A stretch of DNA of 64,000 nt from Lentihominibacter hominis (GTDB lineage: Bacteria > Bacillota > Clostridia > Peptostreptococcales > Anaerovoracaceae), in contig NZ_JACRTA010000001.1 of NCBI RefSeq assembly GCF_014385065.1, forward strand, positions 434,001 through 498,000. Direction: 5' to 3'. The position numbers and the translations under genes were made by a program. The notes under the pieces were generated by a model. The model did no database searches. It saw nothing but the letters and a program-made list of their open reading frames with translations, and was not told the DNA's origin. Positions 36,612 through 47,000 of this stretch are shown one piece after another (the stretch's first letter is position 1; each line of letters starts with the position of its first letter).

Positions 36612-39047
36612 TTAATTGACATCTGTCCTACTGAGTATGGCCGCCGGTGTTTTCCTAATAGTCCTAAATACAGGCAAGAGTCCGAACAGAAAATTGAGTC
36701 CATATATAATAATCAGACATATGCCCATTGTCCACGGAGTTACCAGAAACAGATCACTGAAATATGCCATATGAGAAAGCTTATACAAGCAATAAGACAT
36801 CAACGCAAACCCCGGAAGACTTGCTATCGTTGTTATGGCAAATATTTCACCTATAAACATCTTATATATATCCGATTTTTTCACGCCTATAGCCCTGTAT
36901 ACACCGACTTCTTTTACTCTTGAAAGGAATGATGCTCTTATTATAAGGTATATCTCAATAAAGGATATTATCAGTATCACACCTGACATAACAAGAGTCG
37001 AAAATATAGACGACCACATCTGTTTCCTGTACTGTGTCTCGCTTTCAGCATAAGTATCTTTCACATTGACTTTATCTTCCCTGAACTGCTTCATAGCAGC
37101 AGCCTTATCTACAGGACACATAGTCACGTTTGACTTACTCCTTATTAAATCATACTTCACAGTATTATTATTTACAAGCATAAAATCACTGTCGTTTTTA
37201 TCCTTATAATATCCTACTGCCTTGAGTTTTTTATCATTAACTTTCTGGGATATCTCTTTGTTCAAAGGCATATTATCCTTATTTTTTTCATTTACAACAA
37301 CTTCATAATCATTGACAGGCCACCGGCCCTTAGTAAGGCTCACATCTGAGGTCTTCAAAGTATAATCTATCATTCCTGAAGAAGCTTCGGCAGCATCTCC
37401 TTCCATACCCGCATCTTCTTCCGACTGAGCGTTTGCCAGAATATTTACAAACATATCCCGGCTTGCATATATGCATGGGCTTTTCAAATCTGAAACTCCT
37501 ACTATGGTGAAATCTGACATATTAGTTACCGGCACCACTCCGCCTACAAAGCTTTTCACAGTTCCGTAACCTGCAGACTTAGTCATCTGGTCTTCTATTA
37601 CCTTATCCAGCACTAGTTTATCAACTACTATCTCACTGCTGTTTTCAGGAAGTCTTCCGTATATAATATCCCCTGCTGTAAGCTTTCCGCTGTCAGACAG
37701 AGATCCGCTGAGCTGAGCCGATGAATACTTGGTCTGAAAATAATCATCAAAGGGCATAGAAAGAGTAACCTTTGAATCTCCCGGCATTATATATTTTAAG
37801 TTATCATCGTTTTCATACTTCTGATACGTTTCTACGCTCGTCTTCTTGCTGACCAATGTTATATAGGACTTATCCACAGTCACAAACTCGTCATCGGTTA
37901 TATTCATAACGCCAAATATATTGCTGATAGAATATGTTATAAACATTGACGAAATCAGAAATCCCACAAGAAGGATTTTTTTAAGTATGTTATAATCCAT
38001 AACCGTTTTAAATCCTTTCTTCAGCATCGAAAAAGGATTTAAAATGGAACGATACTTACGCACTCCTTTGGTTTCAAGCCTGTTTACATCAAAATTACTC
38101 TCAGTCTGTTCCTCTCTTGTCATCTTCCTATAATGAGCATCTACAAACTCTATGCTTGAATTATCATCTACGACTTCAATCCTGTCTTTATCTGACTTGG
38201 CCTTTATATAAATATTACCGTTTCTGACTACTATATCAAGCTTTATATCGCCTTCACTGTCATTATAAAAATCTATATCATATCTGCCGTTGTTTAATCT
38301 TTTATGCTCTTTTATATCTCTGAGATATATTTTGTTTTCTACCCTATAGTCAAGACCTTCCGAATTATGATTGACCTCGTCTGACATCACTTTGCCGTCC
38401 AGAAGTTTTATAATTCTGGATGCATAAAAATCAGCCAGCTCTTCTTCATGAGTCACTAAAATAACCAGCTTCTCTTCTGATATTGACTTTATTATATTCA
38501 TTACCTCAAGAGTATTTTTACTGTCCAGATTTCCCGTAGGCTCATCGGCTATGACCACCGCAGGATTTTTCACTATAGCTCTGGCAATCCCTACTCTCTG
38601 CCGTTCTCCACCTGAAAGCATATCCGCATACCTGTTTCTGTATCTGTACATGCCCACTTTTTCAAGAACATAATTTACTTTATCCTCTATTTCTTTCCGA
38701 TCCTTAACGCCTACCATTCTAAGAGCTATAGCCACATTATCAAACACAGTCATATTGTCTACCAGATTATAATTCTGAAATATATATCCGATATTCAGAT
38801 TCCTTATTTTGTCTACTCTGCCTGATGTCCTTCCTGTTATCTTCTGACCATTTACAAATACACGTCCTCCATTGACTTTATCCAGGCCCCCTATGACATT
38901 AAGCAGCGTTGTTTTCCCGCATCCGCTTGGCCCCAGAAGAGCCACCAGCCCTTTGCTTTCCATATGAAGAGAAGTTTCGTTTATAACATGGATCTCATTC
39001 TTCTTGCTTTTATTAAAATATTTATTAACACTCTCCAGTCTTACCAT
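36612..39047 (-). CDS. MacB-like ABC transporter, fused ATPase-permease (811 aa)
   Basis: Residues ~1-225 form the ABC domain (GPSGCGKTT, LSGGERQRVGIARA, IADEPTGNLD). A ~100-residue linker follows, then a first membrane segment near 355-378, a large extracytoplasmic domain (~380-690) and three C-terminal segments (~690-800), the MacB/FtsX topology. It follows the related gene by two bases, so the two probably form a heterodimer. Such pumps act on peptides, lipoproteins or cell-envelope stress; no partner adaptor or two-component system is adjacent. Confidence 0.9.
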   Translation of the reverse strand: MVRLESVNKYFNKSKKNEIHVINETSLHMESKGLVALLGPSGCGKTTLLNVIGGLDKVNGGRVFVNGQKITGRTSGRVDKIRNLNIGYIFQNYNLVDNMTVFDNVAIALRMVGVKDRKEIEDKVNYVLEKVGMYRYRNRYADMLSGGERQRVGIARAIVKNPAVVIADEPTGNLDSKNTLEVMNIIKSISEEKLVILVTHEEELADFYASRIIKLLDGKVMSDEVNHNSEGLDYRVENKIYLRDIKEHKRLNNGRYDIDFYNDSEGDIKLDIVVRNGNIYIKAKSDKDRIEVVDDNSSIEFVDAHYRKMTREEQTESNFDVNRLETKGVRKYRSILNPFSMLKKGFKTVMDYNILKKILLVGFLISSMFITYSISNIFGVMNITDDEFVTVDKSYITLVSKKTSVETYQKYENDDNLKYIMPGDSKVTLSMPFDDYFQTKYSSAQLSGSLSDSGKLTAGDIIYGRLPENSSEIVVDKLVLDKVIEDQMTKSAGYGTVKSFVGGVVPVTNMSDFTIVGVSDLKSPCIYASRDMFVNILANAQSEEDAGMEGDAAEASSGMIDYTLKTSDVSLTKGRWPVNDYEVVVNEKNKDNMPLNKEISQKVNDKKLKAVGYYKDKNDSDFMLVNNNTVKYDLIRSKSNVTMCPVDKAAAMKQFREDKVNVKDTYAESETQYRKQMWSSIFSTLVMSGVILIISFIEIYLIIRASFLSRVKEVGVYRAIGVKKSDIYKMFIGEIFAITTIASLPGFALMSYCLYKLSHMAYFSDLFLVTPWTMGICLIIIYGLNFLFGLLPVFRTIRKTPAAILSRTDVN

Positions 39048-39049
39048 GA

Positions 39050-41287
39050 TTAGTCCTCCTCTCTATATGTACCCATAGCCGTTTTCTTGAAAAGACTTCT
39101 GGCAAATTTCCCTGATATGAGATATGCCATTAAAGATAAAACAACATACAAAACTATATAGTCTGTTATCCTCATATATTGTACAAGATTAGTAATATAC
39201 TGAATATTTATCAGGCCTGTATTTACTGATATGACACATGCCAAAAAAACAGCATAAGCTATATTCACAATCAGCAGCATTTCCACATCCAAAATCCTTC
39301 TTATATTTCTCTTGGCAAGCCCAAGCATCCTCAATATACTGAAATATGCCGATCTTGATTTTAATATGAGTCTTATCACAAAGTAAGCGATAAAGAACAA
39401 TGCTACTATAAGGATCACAGTCATCGGAACTCTGATTATAGATGTAAGTTCATTGAACATGTTTATCAGTATGTCCTTAAGAGGAAGAGTTACATACCCC
39501 ATCGTACTCAAAGCTTCCAGTGTCTGATCCATTTCCTTGACGTCCTTTACATATACGGAAGCTTGAAAATTCCCTTTATTAAACAGTGTATCATAATCGG
39601 CTTGATTCACATATATCGTTCCGTTATTGGAATCATAGTCCGACACGCCCGTCTTTTTTTCAAAAGTTTTTTTGTTATAAGTATCGGAAACTTTCAGATC
39701 CACTGACTGCGTATAAAATATATTCTCTGCCGTTACGGTTATCGTCTTGCCTTTAGCATCGCCTTTATCATAAAAATTATTTATCTCCTCCGAAGCAATG
39801 GCTTTTCCTGACTCCACATGACTGTTCGGTACTATTCTGTAAAAGGCATTGCCTTCCTGATACTGCTGTTCTTTGCCATTTATGGAAGTCCTGACAGTAC
39901 TGTTATAATTATAAGTCTCTGTCAGCATGGTACTCATAAGCTGGTCCGACGCAAACAGATCTCCCGAATACATAAAGCTATTGCTGCTCTGCGGCTTATA
40001 CGCAAAGCCTACTACCGTCACATTCAGTTCTTTATCCTCGCCCAGATTTATCTTGAAACTCTTTTCAAGAATCCTCTCCAACATTCCCGTATCAAAGTCA
40101 TCCTTTACGGCAGTGAATATCACCTCATTATCTGCCTCAGGCAACCTTCCTGCAACCAGAGGTTCATCGAACTCACCCAATGACTTAGGGTAAACTTCAT
40201 AAGAAAACTCATTGTCTTCTATGTAAAGAGGCACATCCAGAAGAATATCATTTGCTGATATGGACTCTACATTGGAAACGTTACTTATAGCCCTGAAATC
40301 ATCTTCTGTAAAAGCTGAACCATCTGTTTTTTTCAGAACTACTCGGTCTTCACTGTAATTGTAAAAATACTCGTTATATCCCAGCTTATCCTCTTCTTCC
40401 TCCTGATTTCGAAAAGTTGTATACTGTGATGTCACAGAAAAAACCACAAACAGAAACACGACAAGCATAAGCATAAACTTTGGAAAAATATTAAAGGTAT
40501 TCCTTACTCCCAATCTTACTTTACTTCCTGCTGTTATGTCCTTATCAATACGTTCAGATTCTGATGCCATCTGCGTGATCCCACTATCTGAATATACCGC
40601 CTGAGCATCTGTGTTTATATAAAGATCTTCTGCCACATTACCGTCATGCATCTTTATCTTTCTTGTGGCATATTGAGCAAACTGATCATAATTATGAGTC
40701 ACAACGATTACCAGCTTATCATGAGCGATCTCACTTAGAAGCTCCACGATACCTTCAGCAGAAACGCTGTCCAGATTCCCTGTGGGCTCATCAGCAACTA
40801 TTATGTCCGTATCCTTTGCCAGCGCTCTTGCTATAGCCACTCTCTGTTTCTGCCCGCCCGAAAGCTTTGATACTTTTGTCCTGGTATATGGTTCAAGACC
40901 TACACGCCTTATTATATCGGGAACTCTTTTCTTTATTTCTTCTCTGGAATAACCGTTTACAAGAAGAATCAACTCTACATTCTGATATACAGTATAACTG
41001 TTTACAAGATTGAAATGCTGAAATATGTTACCTATATACTTTTTTCTGTACTCCTCAAAATCTGAAGCCAGATAATGACTCGTCTCTTTTCCGTCTATAT
41101 ACATTTCGCCTTCTTCATATGAATCCAGCCCTGAAATGACATTGAGAAGAGTTGTTTTGCCACTGCCGGACTCGCCGGTAATCACCACAAATTCTCCTAT
41201 ATCAAAGGTAAGATTGACTTTTGATATTCCGCTGGCGATCATGCCTTTACTGTAATAGTATTTTGAAACATTTTTTAGCTGTATCAC
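39050..41287 (-). CDS. MacB-like ABC transporter, fused ATPase-permease (745 aa)
   Basis: The start is a GTG at 41287, nine bases after AAGGAGG; the upstream in-frame ATG would lie before that site. Residues ~1-225 are the ABC domain (GESGSGKTT, LSGGQKQRVAIARA, VADEPTGNLD). A single membrane segment near 270-290, an extracytoplasmic domain and three C-terminal segments follow. The extracytoplasmic domain differs clearly from that of the downstream partner. This gene opens the two-gene operon. Confidence 0.9.
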   Translation of the reverse strand: MIQLKNVSKYYYSKGMIASGISKVNLTFDIGEFVVITGESGSGKTTLLNVISGLDSYEEGEMYIDGKETSHYLASDFEEYRKKYIGNIFQHFNLVNSYTVYQNVELILLVNGYSREEIKKRVPDIIRRVGLEPYTRTKVSKLSGGQKQRVAIARALAKDTDIIVADEPTGNLDSVSAEGIVELLSEIAHDKLVIVVTHNYDQFAQYATRKIKMHDGNVAEDLYINTDAQAVYSDSGITQMASESERIDKDITAGSKVRLGVRNTFNIFPKFMLMLVVFLFVVFSVTSQYTTFRNQEEEEDKLGYNEYFYNYSEDRVVLKKTDGSAFTEDDFRAISNVSNVESISANDILLDVPLYIEDNEFSYEVYPKSLGEFDEPLVAGRLPEADNEVIFTAVKDDFDTGMLERILEKSFKINLGEDKELNVTVVGFAYKPQSSNSFMYSGDLFASDQLMSTMLTETYNYNSTVRTSINGKEQQYQEGNAFYRIVPNSHVESGKAIASEEINNFYDKGDAKGKTITVTAENIFYTQSVDLKVSDTYNKKTFEKKTGVSDYDSNNGTIYVNQADYDTLFNKGNFQASVYVKDVKEMDQTLEALSTMGYVTLPLKDILINMFNELTSIIRVPMTVILIVALFFIAYFVIRLILKSRSAYFSILRMLGLAKRNIRRILDVEMLLIVNIAYAVFLACVISVNTGLINIQYITNLVQYMRITDYIVLYVVLSLMAYLISGKFARSLFKKTAMGTYREED

Positions 41288-41424
41288 TACAAAATACCTC
41301 CTTATAAATAGAATTATAACATATGGCATATATCAGTGCCATTAATTAACTGCTTACACTTTTTTAAGAATTTATTAAGGATCAGCAATAGGATAAATAA
41401 GCCTTGTACAAATGCTCTGCAAAA

Positions 41425-41462
41425 AATAAATAAACGGCATAGTTTTAAAACTGTGCCGTTTA
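41425..41462 (-). terminator. Terminator of murE
   Basis: AAACGGCACAG and CTATGCCGTTT pair on the minus strand (one mismatch), followed by ATTTATTTTTT. It separates murE from the ABC pair downstream. Confidence 0.85.
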
Positions 41463-41522
41463 ATAAAACATTTCCGGTTTCGCCTTTTTATCATTAAGCA
41501 GACATAGTCTGAAAGGGTTTAC

Positions 41523-43031
41523 TCAGATCAATCTCACAGCATTTTTCATCTGTCGTTTTCCGGTCCTTATCTCCGAGACTATCTCACGTATCGCCTCATG
41601 TTCTGAAAAATGGTATTTCACACCTTCTATTTCTACATAATCCTCGTGACCCTTCCCCAGCATTATAATCATATCCCCCGGTTGGGCATTTGTTATAGCA
41701 TAGGCTATAGCCTCTTTGCGATCTTCAATCTCTATATATTTGCCGCTGCTTCTGGCAAGCCCTTCTTTAATATCATTGTTTATGTCAGATACTTTTTCAA
41801 AGCGAGGATTGTCGCTTGTCAAAATACTGAGATCAGCCAGCTGGCCGGTTACCTCACCAATATCATATCTTCTCACTTTGGAACGGTTCCCTCCGCAGCC
41901 ATATACTGCGATAAGTCTTGTTGGCTTATACTGCAGCAGCGTTTCTAAAACGCTTCTGGTACTAACCTCATTATGCGCATAATCTATGATAACACTGAAA
42001 TCCTTTGAAACAGGAATCATTTCAACACGCCCTTTAACCTGAACATCTTCAAGACCTGCAAGAATAGATTCATCGGAAATCCCCAGTTTACTGCATACAG
42101 CCATTGTAGTAAGCGCATTATATACGGAAAATTTTCCCGGGATGTGTATTTTTGCCTGACAATTCATCAATCCGGATGTTTTAAAACTCATTCCCAGACG
42201 CCCATCCTCATTGAGAAACTTTATATCATAAGCTTTAAGATCGGCCTCTTTTTCAGCTGAAAATGTAACTACGGAACATGTATGCCTCTGCAATATCTGT
42301 TCCGCATACTTATCATCTATATTGATTATGCCGGTATCGCACTGTCTGAACAACATGCTTTTGCAGCTGAGGTATTCCTCAAAATCCTCATGCTCAGCCG
42401 GACCTATATGATCAGGAGATAAATTGGTAAATACTCCATAATCAAAAATGATACCTGCAGTTCTGTCAAGTTTGAGTCCCTGAGAGGAAACTTCCATCAC
42501 CATATACTGACATCCTGCTTCTACCATCTCAGCCATGGATTTGTGTATCTCATATGATTCAGGTGTAGTATTTTTCGCAGGAATAATCTGATCGCCTATC
42601 ACAGTAGCTATAGTACCTATGAGACCGGCTTTTCTGCCCGCCTGTTCTATTACATCTTTAATGATATATGTGATGGTGGTCTTGCCTTTCGTTCCGGTCA
42701 GCCCTATAGTCGTCAGCTTGCGGGCAGGATAGTCAAAATATGCTGCCGCCATATAAGCCAGCGCTTTTCTGGAAGATTTTACCTGTATAACCGTTATGGC
42801 TTTCGGTACATCTTTTAAATCTTCAGTCCTCTCTACAACTATTGCCGACGCTCCCTTTTCCACAGCATCAGCAATATACTTGTGACCATCGGTAACTGCT
42901 CCTACCAGACACACAAATACAGAACCGGGGACCACCTTTCTGGAATCGTAAATTATATCTTCCGCGCGGACATCCAGCTCTCCCTGTACGATGGTATACT
43001 CAACATTTTCACAAAGCTTCCTCAACTGCAT
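41523..43031 (-). CDS. murE: UDP-MurNAc-tripeptide synthetase MurE (DAP type)
   Basis: Starting at ATG 43031 (GAGG six bases upstream) the protein has 502 residues. GTKGKTT is the ATP loop, and TSDNPRFEK contains the DNPR motif typical of enzymes that add meso-diaminopimelate. It adds the third residue of the peptidoglycan stem peptide. It stands alone rather than in a dcw cluster. Longer in-frame starts lie before the ribosome binding site. Confidence 0.95.
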   Translation of the reverse strand: MQLRKLCENVEYTIVQGELDVRAEDIIYDSRKVVPGSVFVCLVGAVTDGHKYIADAVEKGASAIVVERTEDLKDVPKAITVIQVKSSRKALAYMAAAYFDYPARKLTTIGLTGTKGKTTITYIIKDVIEQAGRKAGLIGTIATVIGDQIIPAKNTTPESYEIHKSMAEMVEAGCQYMVMEVSSQGLKLDRTAGIIFDYGVFTNLSPDHIGPAEHEDFEEYLSCKSMLFRQCDTGIINIDDKYAEQILQRHTCSVVTFSAEKEADLKAYDIKFLNEDGRLGMSFKTSGLMNCQAKIHIPGKFSVYNALTTMAVCSKLGISDESILAGLEDVQVKGRVEMIPVSKDFSVIIDYAHNEVSTRSVLETLLQYKPTRLIAVYGCGGNRSKVRRYDIGEVTGQLADLSILTSDNPRFEKVSDINNDIKEGLARSSGKYIEIEDRKEAIAYAITNAQPGDMIIMLGKGHEDYVEIEGVKYHFSEHEAIREIVSEIRTGKRQMKNAVRLI

Positions 43032-43153
43032 AATAAACCTCATTTCTTTGAAATTCCACTGTTCTGCCAATTATTCTTTATCGTATATTATCGTCTCATT
43101 ACCTGAACCTTATTCTCATTGTATGAATTGACCGCTTCAGATGTTCTTTTCTG

Positions 43154-44719
43154 TCAAAATCCTCTGCACAGTTCCTCCATCTTCTCATGTACAGCTGCCA
43201 TATCTCTCTCATCAGTCATAGTTACTATGATATCCCCGGCAATCAGCTTTGTCTTTCCTTTAGGGATAAGTTCCCTTGCTCCCCGCTGTATTGCCACAAG
43301 AAGACAATTATCGGGCCAATGAACATCCTTTATAAGACATCCGTCCGGCTTAGACCCTTTTTTGACAACAAAATTACTCAATATCTTCTGCTTTACATTA
43401 TTATCATCCTGAGATGTATCTCCGTTCTTTTCTATCAATCTTTCCAAAAGGCTTTCATATATAGGTCTTGATCCCAGAAGTGTAGCCACTATGTAAGCCA
43501 CTACAGAAATAGTTGATAATGACAGCATATGACTCATATTCCCCGTCATCTCAAAAATAAGAATTATACCTGTAAGGGGCGCTCTGACTATAGCAGAAAA
43601 ATAACCCGCCATAGAAATCAATACAAAATTATTCACATATATAGGATCAAGCCCAAAAAATTCAACACCTGTCTTTGCGAATGCCCCTCCTATAAATCCC
43701 CCTATCACCAACAGCGGAAAGAATATTCCCCCAGGCGCACCTGATCCGAAACTTAACGCAGAAAACAGAAATCTTCCCACCAATATAAATACTATAGTCC
43801 CAAGCACCATATCAGTATTAGTAAGCTGTTCTATGAGGTCATGTCCACTTCCCAAAAGCTCAGGAGCCGTAAATCCCAACGCTCCTGCACATAAAAACGG
43901 AATCATTATCTTTACTGTATGCCCCTCTGTCTTTATCTTACCGTAAAGAGCCTGAGCTTTTAACGTAAACCAGTTGTAAAAAGCTCCCAAAACACCTAAG
44001 ATAATACCAAGCAATACGATCATCCAATAATATCTTATCGGTATAGAATCAACTATTTCAAATCTGAACACCGAATCAGTCCCCAAAACCAGCGTACTTA
44101 AAATATCAGCCGTCAGTGATGCTGTCATCACAGAAGTAAGTACAGATACCGAAAAATTCTTATGTATCTCTTCAAGAGAAAACATTACACCTGCCAAAGG
44201 AGCATGAAATGCCGCTGCAAGCCCTGCGCTTGCTCCGCAAGTTATAAGAAAATGTTCCTCTGTCTTCCCCCTGTCAAGCTTTCTGGAGACGCCTTTTCCT
44301 GCCATGGCTCCAAGCTGTATAGACGGGCCTTCCCTTCCCAGAGCCAGCCCTCCCAGCATACATAAAAACCCTCCGGCAAATTTAGCAGAAAGTACCCTCC
44401 ACCAGTTCTGCTGAAGCTTACCGACAACTTCACCTTCTACCTGCGGTATACCGCTTCCTGATATGAGAGGTTCATAAGATAACAGCTTTCCTACAACAAA
44501 AGCCATCAGCACAAGCACAGCAAACCAACCTACCATATAAAACAGACTCCGAGATGCAAAATCAATTATGGATGTAAGCCATCGCCCGGCATTTTCCAGA
44601 GCTATTCTGTACAGAATCACTGTCACACCGGCAACTGCTCCTACAAGAATACCTTCTCCCACAAGTATAACTCTAAATCTGTCAGCTCGTTTAATCGTTC
44701 CCGATATATCTTTTTTCAC
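43154..44719 (-). CDS. ClC-family chloride channel/transporter with C-terminal TrkA_C domain
   Basis: The start is a GTG at 44719 after GGAGGATGAT, giving 521 residues; the frame runs open farther upstream but overlaps the divergent flavoprotein gene and has no ClC sequence. SGSGIPQ, GREGPSIQLG (with the gating glutamate) and GSGAPGGIFFP are the anion-binding motifs of ClC H+/Cl- exchangers. The C-terminal ~70 residues (LIPKGKTKLIAGDIIVTM) resemble the TrkA_C ligand-binding domain. Confidence 0.93.
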   Translation of the reverse strand: MKKDISGTIKRADRFRVILVGEGILVGAVAGVTVILYRIALENAGRWLTSIIDFASRSLFYMVGWFAVLVLMAFVVGKLLSYEPLISGSGIPQVEGEVVGKLQQNWWRVLSAKFAGGFLCMLGGLALGREGPSIQLGAMAGKGVSRKLDRGKTEEHFLITCGASAGLAAAFHAPLAGVMFSLEEIHKNFSVSVLTSVMTASLTADILSTLVLGTDSVFRFEIVDSIPIRYYWMIVLLGIILGVLGAFYNWFTLKAQALYGKIKTEGHTVKIMIPFLCAGALGFTAPELLGSGHDLIEQLTNTDMVLGTIVFILVGRFLFSALSFGSGAPGGIFFPLLVIGGFIGGAFAKTGVEFFGLDPIYVNNFVLISMAGYFSAIVRAPLTGIILIFEMTGNMSHMLSLSTISVVAYIVATLLGSRPIYESLLERLIEKNGDTSQDDNNVKQKILSNFVVKKGSKPDGCLIKDVHWPDNCLLVAIQRGARELIPKGKTKLIAGDIIVTMTDERDMAAVHEKMEELCRGF

Positions 44720-44888
44720 ATCATCCTCCGCTCTTTTTTTTAAGTATACTCTATATTGGGGCGAAACGCCAGTATATGTACACCTCGATATCATTTCTCT
44801 TTTTTTCTGACAAAAACAGAAAGATGCAAACCCATCCATAAGCAGGCTTCCATATGTTATAATAGTCCAAGAAAGGAAAGATACTGAT

Positions 44889-46082
44889 ATGATATATGAC
44901 TGTATAATAACAGGGGCCGGCGCCTCCGGACTTTTCTGCGCCGCCTCCGTAAGCCATCCCCTCAAAGGACTTATACTTGAAAAATCAAAATATCCGGGTC
45001 TCAAGCTGCTGATGAGCGGCAGCGGCCAATGTAATATAACACATGCCGGGTCCATAAAAGATTTCATCTCCTGCTATGGTGACAACGGACGCAAAATCAG
45101 AAAATGTCTTTATAAATACAATAATATCTCCCTCATGGAATTTCTTAAAAATAACGGAATCAAAACAATAACACGTGATGACGGTAAAGTATTTCCCGCT
45201 TCTATGAACGCTCATCACATACTTGATATGCTTTTGGACAAAACAGAAAAAAACGGATTTTCCATTAACTTTGAAAGTCCTGTGGAAAATATAACAAAAT
45301 GTGAACAAGGCTGGAAGATCTTCTCCGGAAGCAATAACTTCATCTGTAAAACGCTGGTAATTGCTTCAGGAGGATGCTCTTATCCATCCACAGGTTCAGA
45401 CGGCTCTATGTTTACAGTCCTTAAACGTGATCTGAATCTGACATCAACTCGACTTAAACCAGCTCTTGCTCCCATACAGGTAAAAGCCTATCCTTACGGA
45501 GAACTTTCGGGAATTTCCTTCAAAAACAGCATTGTTACCATTCTCAATAAAGGGTATAAGAATATACAGAACTGCGGCGGGCTTCTGTTTACTCATAAAG
45601 ATTTTTCCGGTCCGGCTGTACTGAATGTATCAAAATATGCATCTGCCGGAGATGAACTCAAGATAAATTATCTCGGTTCTCTCAGCTATGAAGATGCACT
45701 TCTCAGACTGAAAAAAGCGGCTCATAAAACTAATGCCGAGCTGTCAACCGTGATTTCGGAGGAATTCTCACTCCCCAAAAGGTTTTCCCGCCTACTTGAA
45801 AAACGATACGGAACCTCATTAAAAAAACTCGCCGGTCAGCTAACCGGTGAGTCCTTTGAGATATTATCCACATCAGGATTTAACAAAGCCATGTGTACCT
45901 GCGGCGGTATAGAGCTCTCTCAAATAAATCCTTCTTCAATGGAAGCTGTAAAAAATCCAAACATATTCATAATAGGAGAAGCTCTCGATATCGACGGAAT
46001 CACAGGAGGGTATAACCTCCAATTTGCCTATTCCTCAGCAAATGCCGCCGCAGATCGCATCAGCAAGTTGCTTGTTCCATAA
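44889..46082 (+). CDS. HI0933/YhiN-family FAD-dependent oxidoreductase
   Basis: A 397-residue flavoprotein. IITGAGASGLFCA binds the FAD ADP moiety, LLMSGSGQCNITHA is the family hallmark, and GEALDIDGITGGYNLQFA is the C-terminal FAD motif. The family includes BaiN, but most members have no known substrate. AGAAAGGAAAG precedes the ATG. It converges with the acyltransferase-like gene. Confidence 0.9.
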   Translation: MIYDCIITGAGASGLFCAASVSHPLKGLILEKSKYPGLKLLMSGSGQCNITHAGSIKDFISCYGDNGRKIRKCLYKYNNISLMEFLKNNGIKTITRDDGKVFPASMNAHHILDMLLDKTEKNGFSINFESPVENITKCEQGWKIFSGSNNFICKTLVIASGGCSYPSTGSDGSMFTVLKRDLNLTSTRLKPALAPIQVKAYPYGELSGISFKNSIVTILNKGYKNIQNCGGLLFTHKDFSGPAVLNVSKYASAGDELKINYLGSLSYEDALLRLKKAAHKTNAELSTVISEEFSLPKRFSRLLEKRYGTSLKKLAGQLTGESFEILSTSGFNKAMCTCGGIELSQINPSSMEAVKNPNIFIIGEALDIDGITGGYNLQFAYSSANAAADRISKLLVP

Positions 46083-46111
46083 AAACCTAATCCCCAAAAC
46101 AGCAGCGCTTC

Positions 46112-46999
46112 TTATTCTTCTCTTCCTGACACGCTTGTGCTTACAGGTCTTTCCAGCAGTTCCGGCTGCTCCAATATCTGTTCCAGTATTCGCAGTGACT
46201 TTGCAAAATAAAATCCGTCAGCTATTCTCTCATCAGCTGTAGCTCCCAGAGTTACCACATCTCTCACAGATACGTTACCCTGAAGATCTATGACCTGCTC
46301 TTTATGTATCTTTCCTATAGTTATAACAATAGAATTAGTTCCGTAATTATTCAAATGATGATAGGCAGCATTACATTTAATACTTCCCAGATTTGAAAGC
46401 AGCACAGTGGCATAATTGCTGTCTCCCCGACATATACTCTCCGGCATCCATCCGTGAAAATCCAGGAATCTGAAAATACACATAGCGAATCTCATAACAC
46501 ATCTTGGAAGTTTCGCCAGCTTATCCAACAGATCATTTATATCATTGCCGCCTTTCTCTCTGACTTGTGCAGCATCTCCTACAATCCTTTTTCTCATTTT
46601 TTCCAGAGTAGTCTCTCCTGTCACTTCAGTGATAAGCAAAGATTCCTCCGCATCATCTTCAAATTTACGTTTTACTATAAAAGCCAGCGTCATCTTATTT
46701 CGCTGGTAAAATCTTTTTCCTGATATGAATACATTAAGTTTCGGCCGGTGGTACATTATCTTAGCAACAGCTGTCGCCAGCACATGGAAAGGCGTTAGTT
46801 TCTCGGGATCATCCCTTCTGTTTCTGGCTTCTATATATCTCATCATATTTGTGACATCTATCGTCTCCTGTATATAGACCTCTGATTCACATCTCTGGGG
46901 CATCAGATACGGCATTATTCCATGAATACCGTCTATATCCTTTATCCATGTTCCGTCTTTTCTGTCGCCTCGTTTTCTTTTCTTCCGTGTCTTTTCCAT
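46112..46999 (-). CDS. CAT/2-oxoacid dehydrogenase E2-like acyltransferase domain protein
   Basis: A 295-residue protein with the CoA-dependent acyltransferase fold but no lipoyl or peripheral-subunit-binding domain. In the active-site stretch TADERIADGFYFA the usual DHR of E2 enzymes reads DER, so the catalytic histidine is replaced by glutamate. AYHHLNNYGTNSIV is another conserved block. It starts one base after the AMP-ligase gene ends, so both are in one operon. Its reaction is unknown; a structural or altered acyl-transfer role is possible. Confidence 0.75.
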   Translation of the reverse strand: MEKTRKKRKRGDRKDGTWIKDIDGIHGIMPYLMPQRCESEVYIQETIDVTNMMRYIEARNRRDDPEKLTPFHVLATAVAKIMYHRPKLNVFISGKRFYQRNKMTLAFIVKRKFEDDAEESLLITEVTGETTLEKMRKRIVGDAAQVREKGGNDINDLLDKLAKLPRCVMRFAMCIFRFLDFHGWMPESICRGDSNYATVLLSNLGSIKCNAAYHHLNNYGTNSIVITIGKIHKEQVIDLQGNVSVRDVVTLGATADERIADGFYFAKSLRILEQILEQPELLERPVSTSVSGREE

Positions 47000-47000
47000 G

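Noticed and set aside
44720-45067. Upstream extension of the ClC channel reading frame
   Set aside because: It overlaps the divergent flavoprotein gene on the other strand, has no ClC sequence, and the GTG at 44719 has a proper ribosome binding site.
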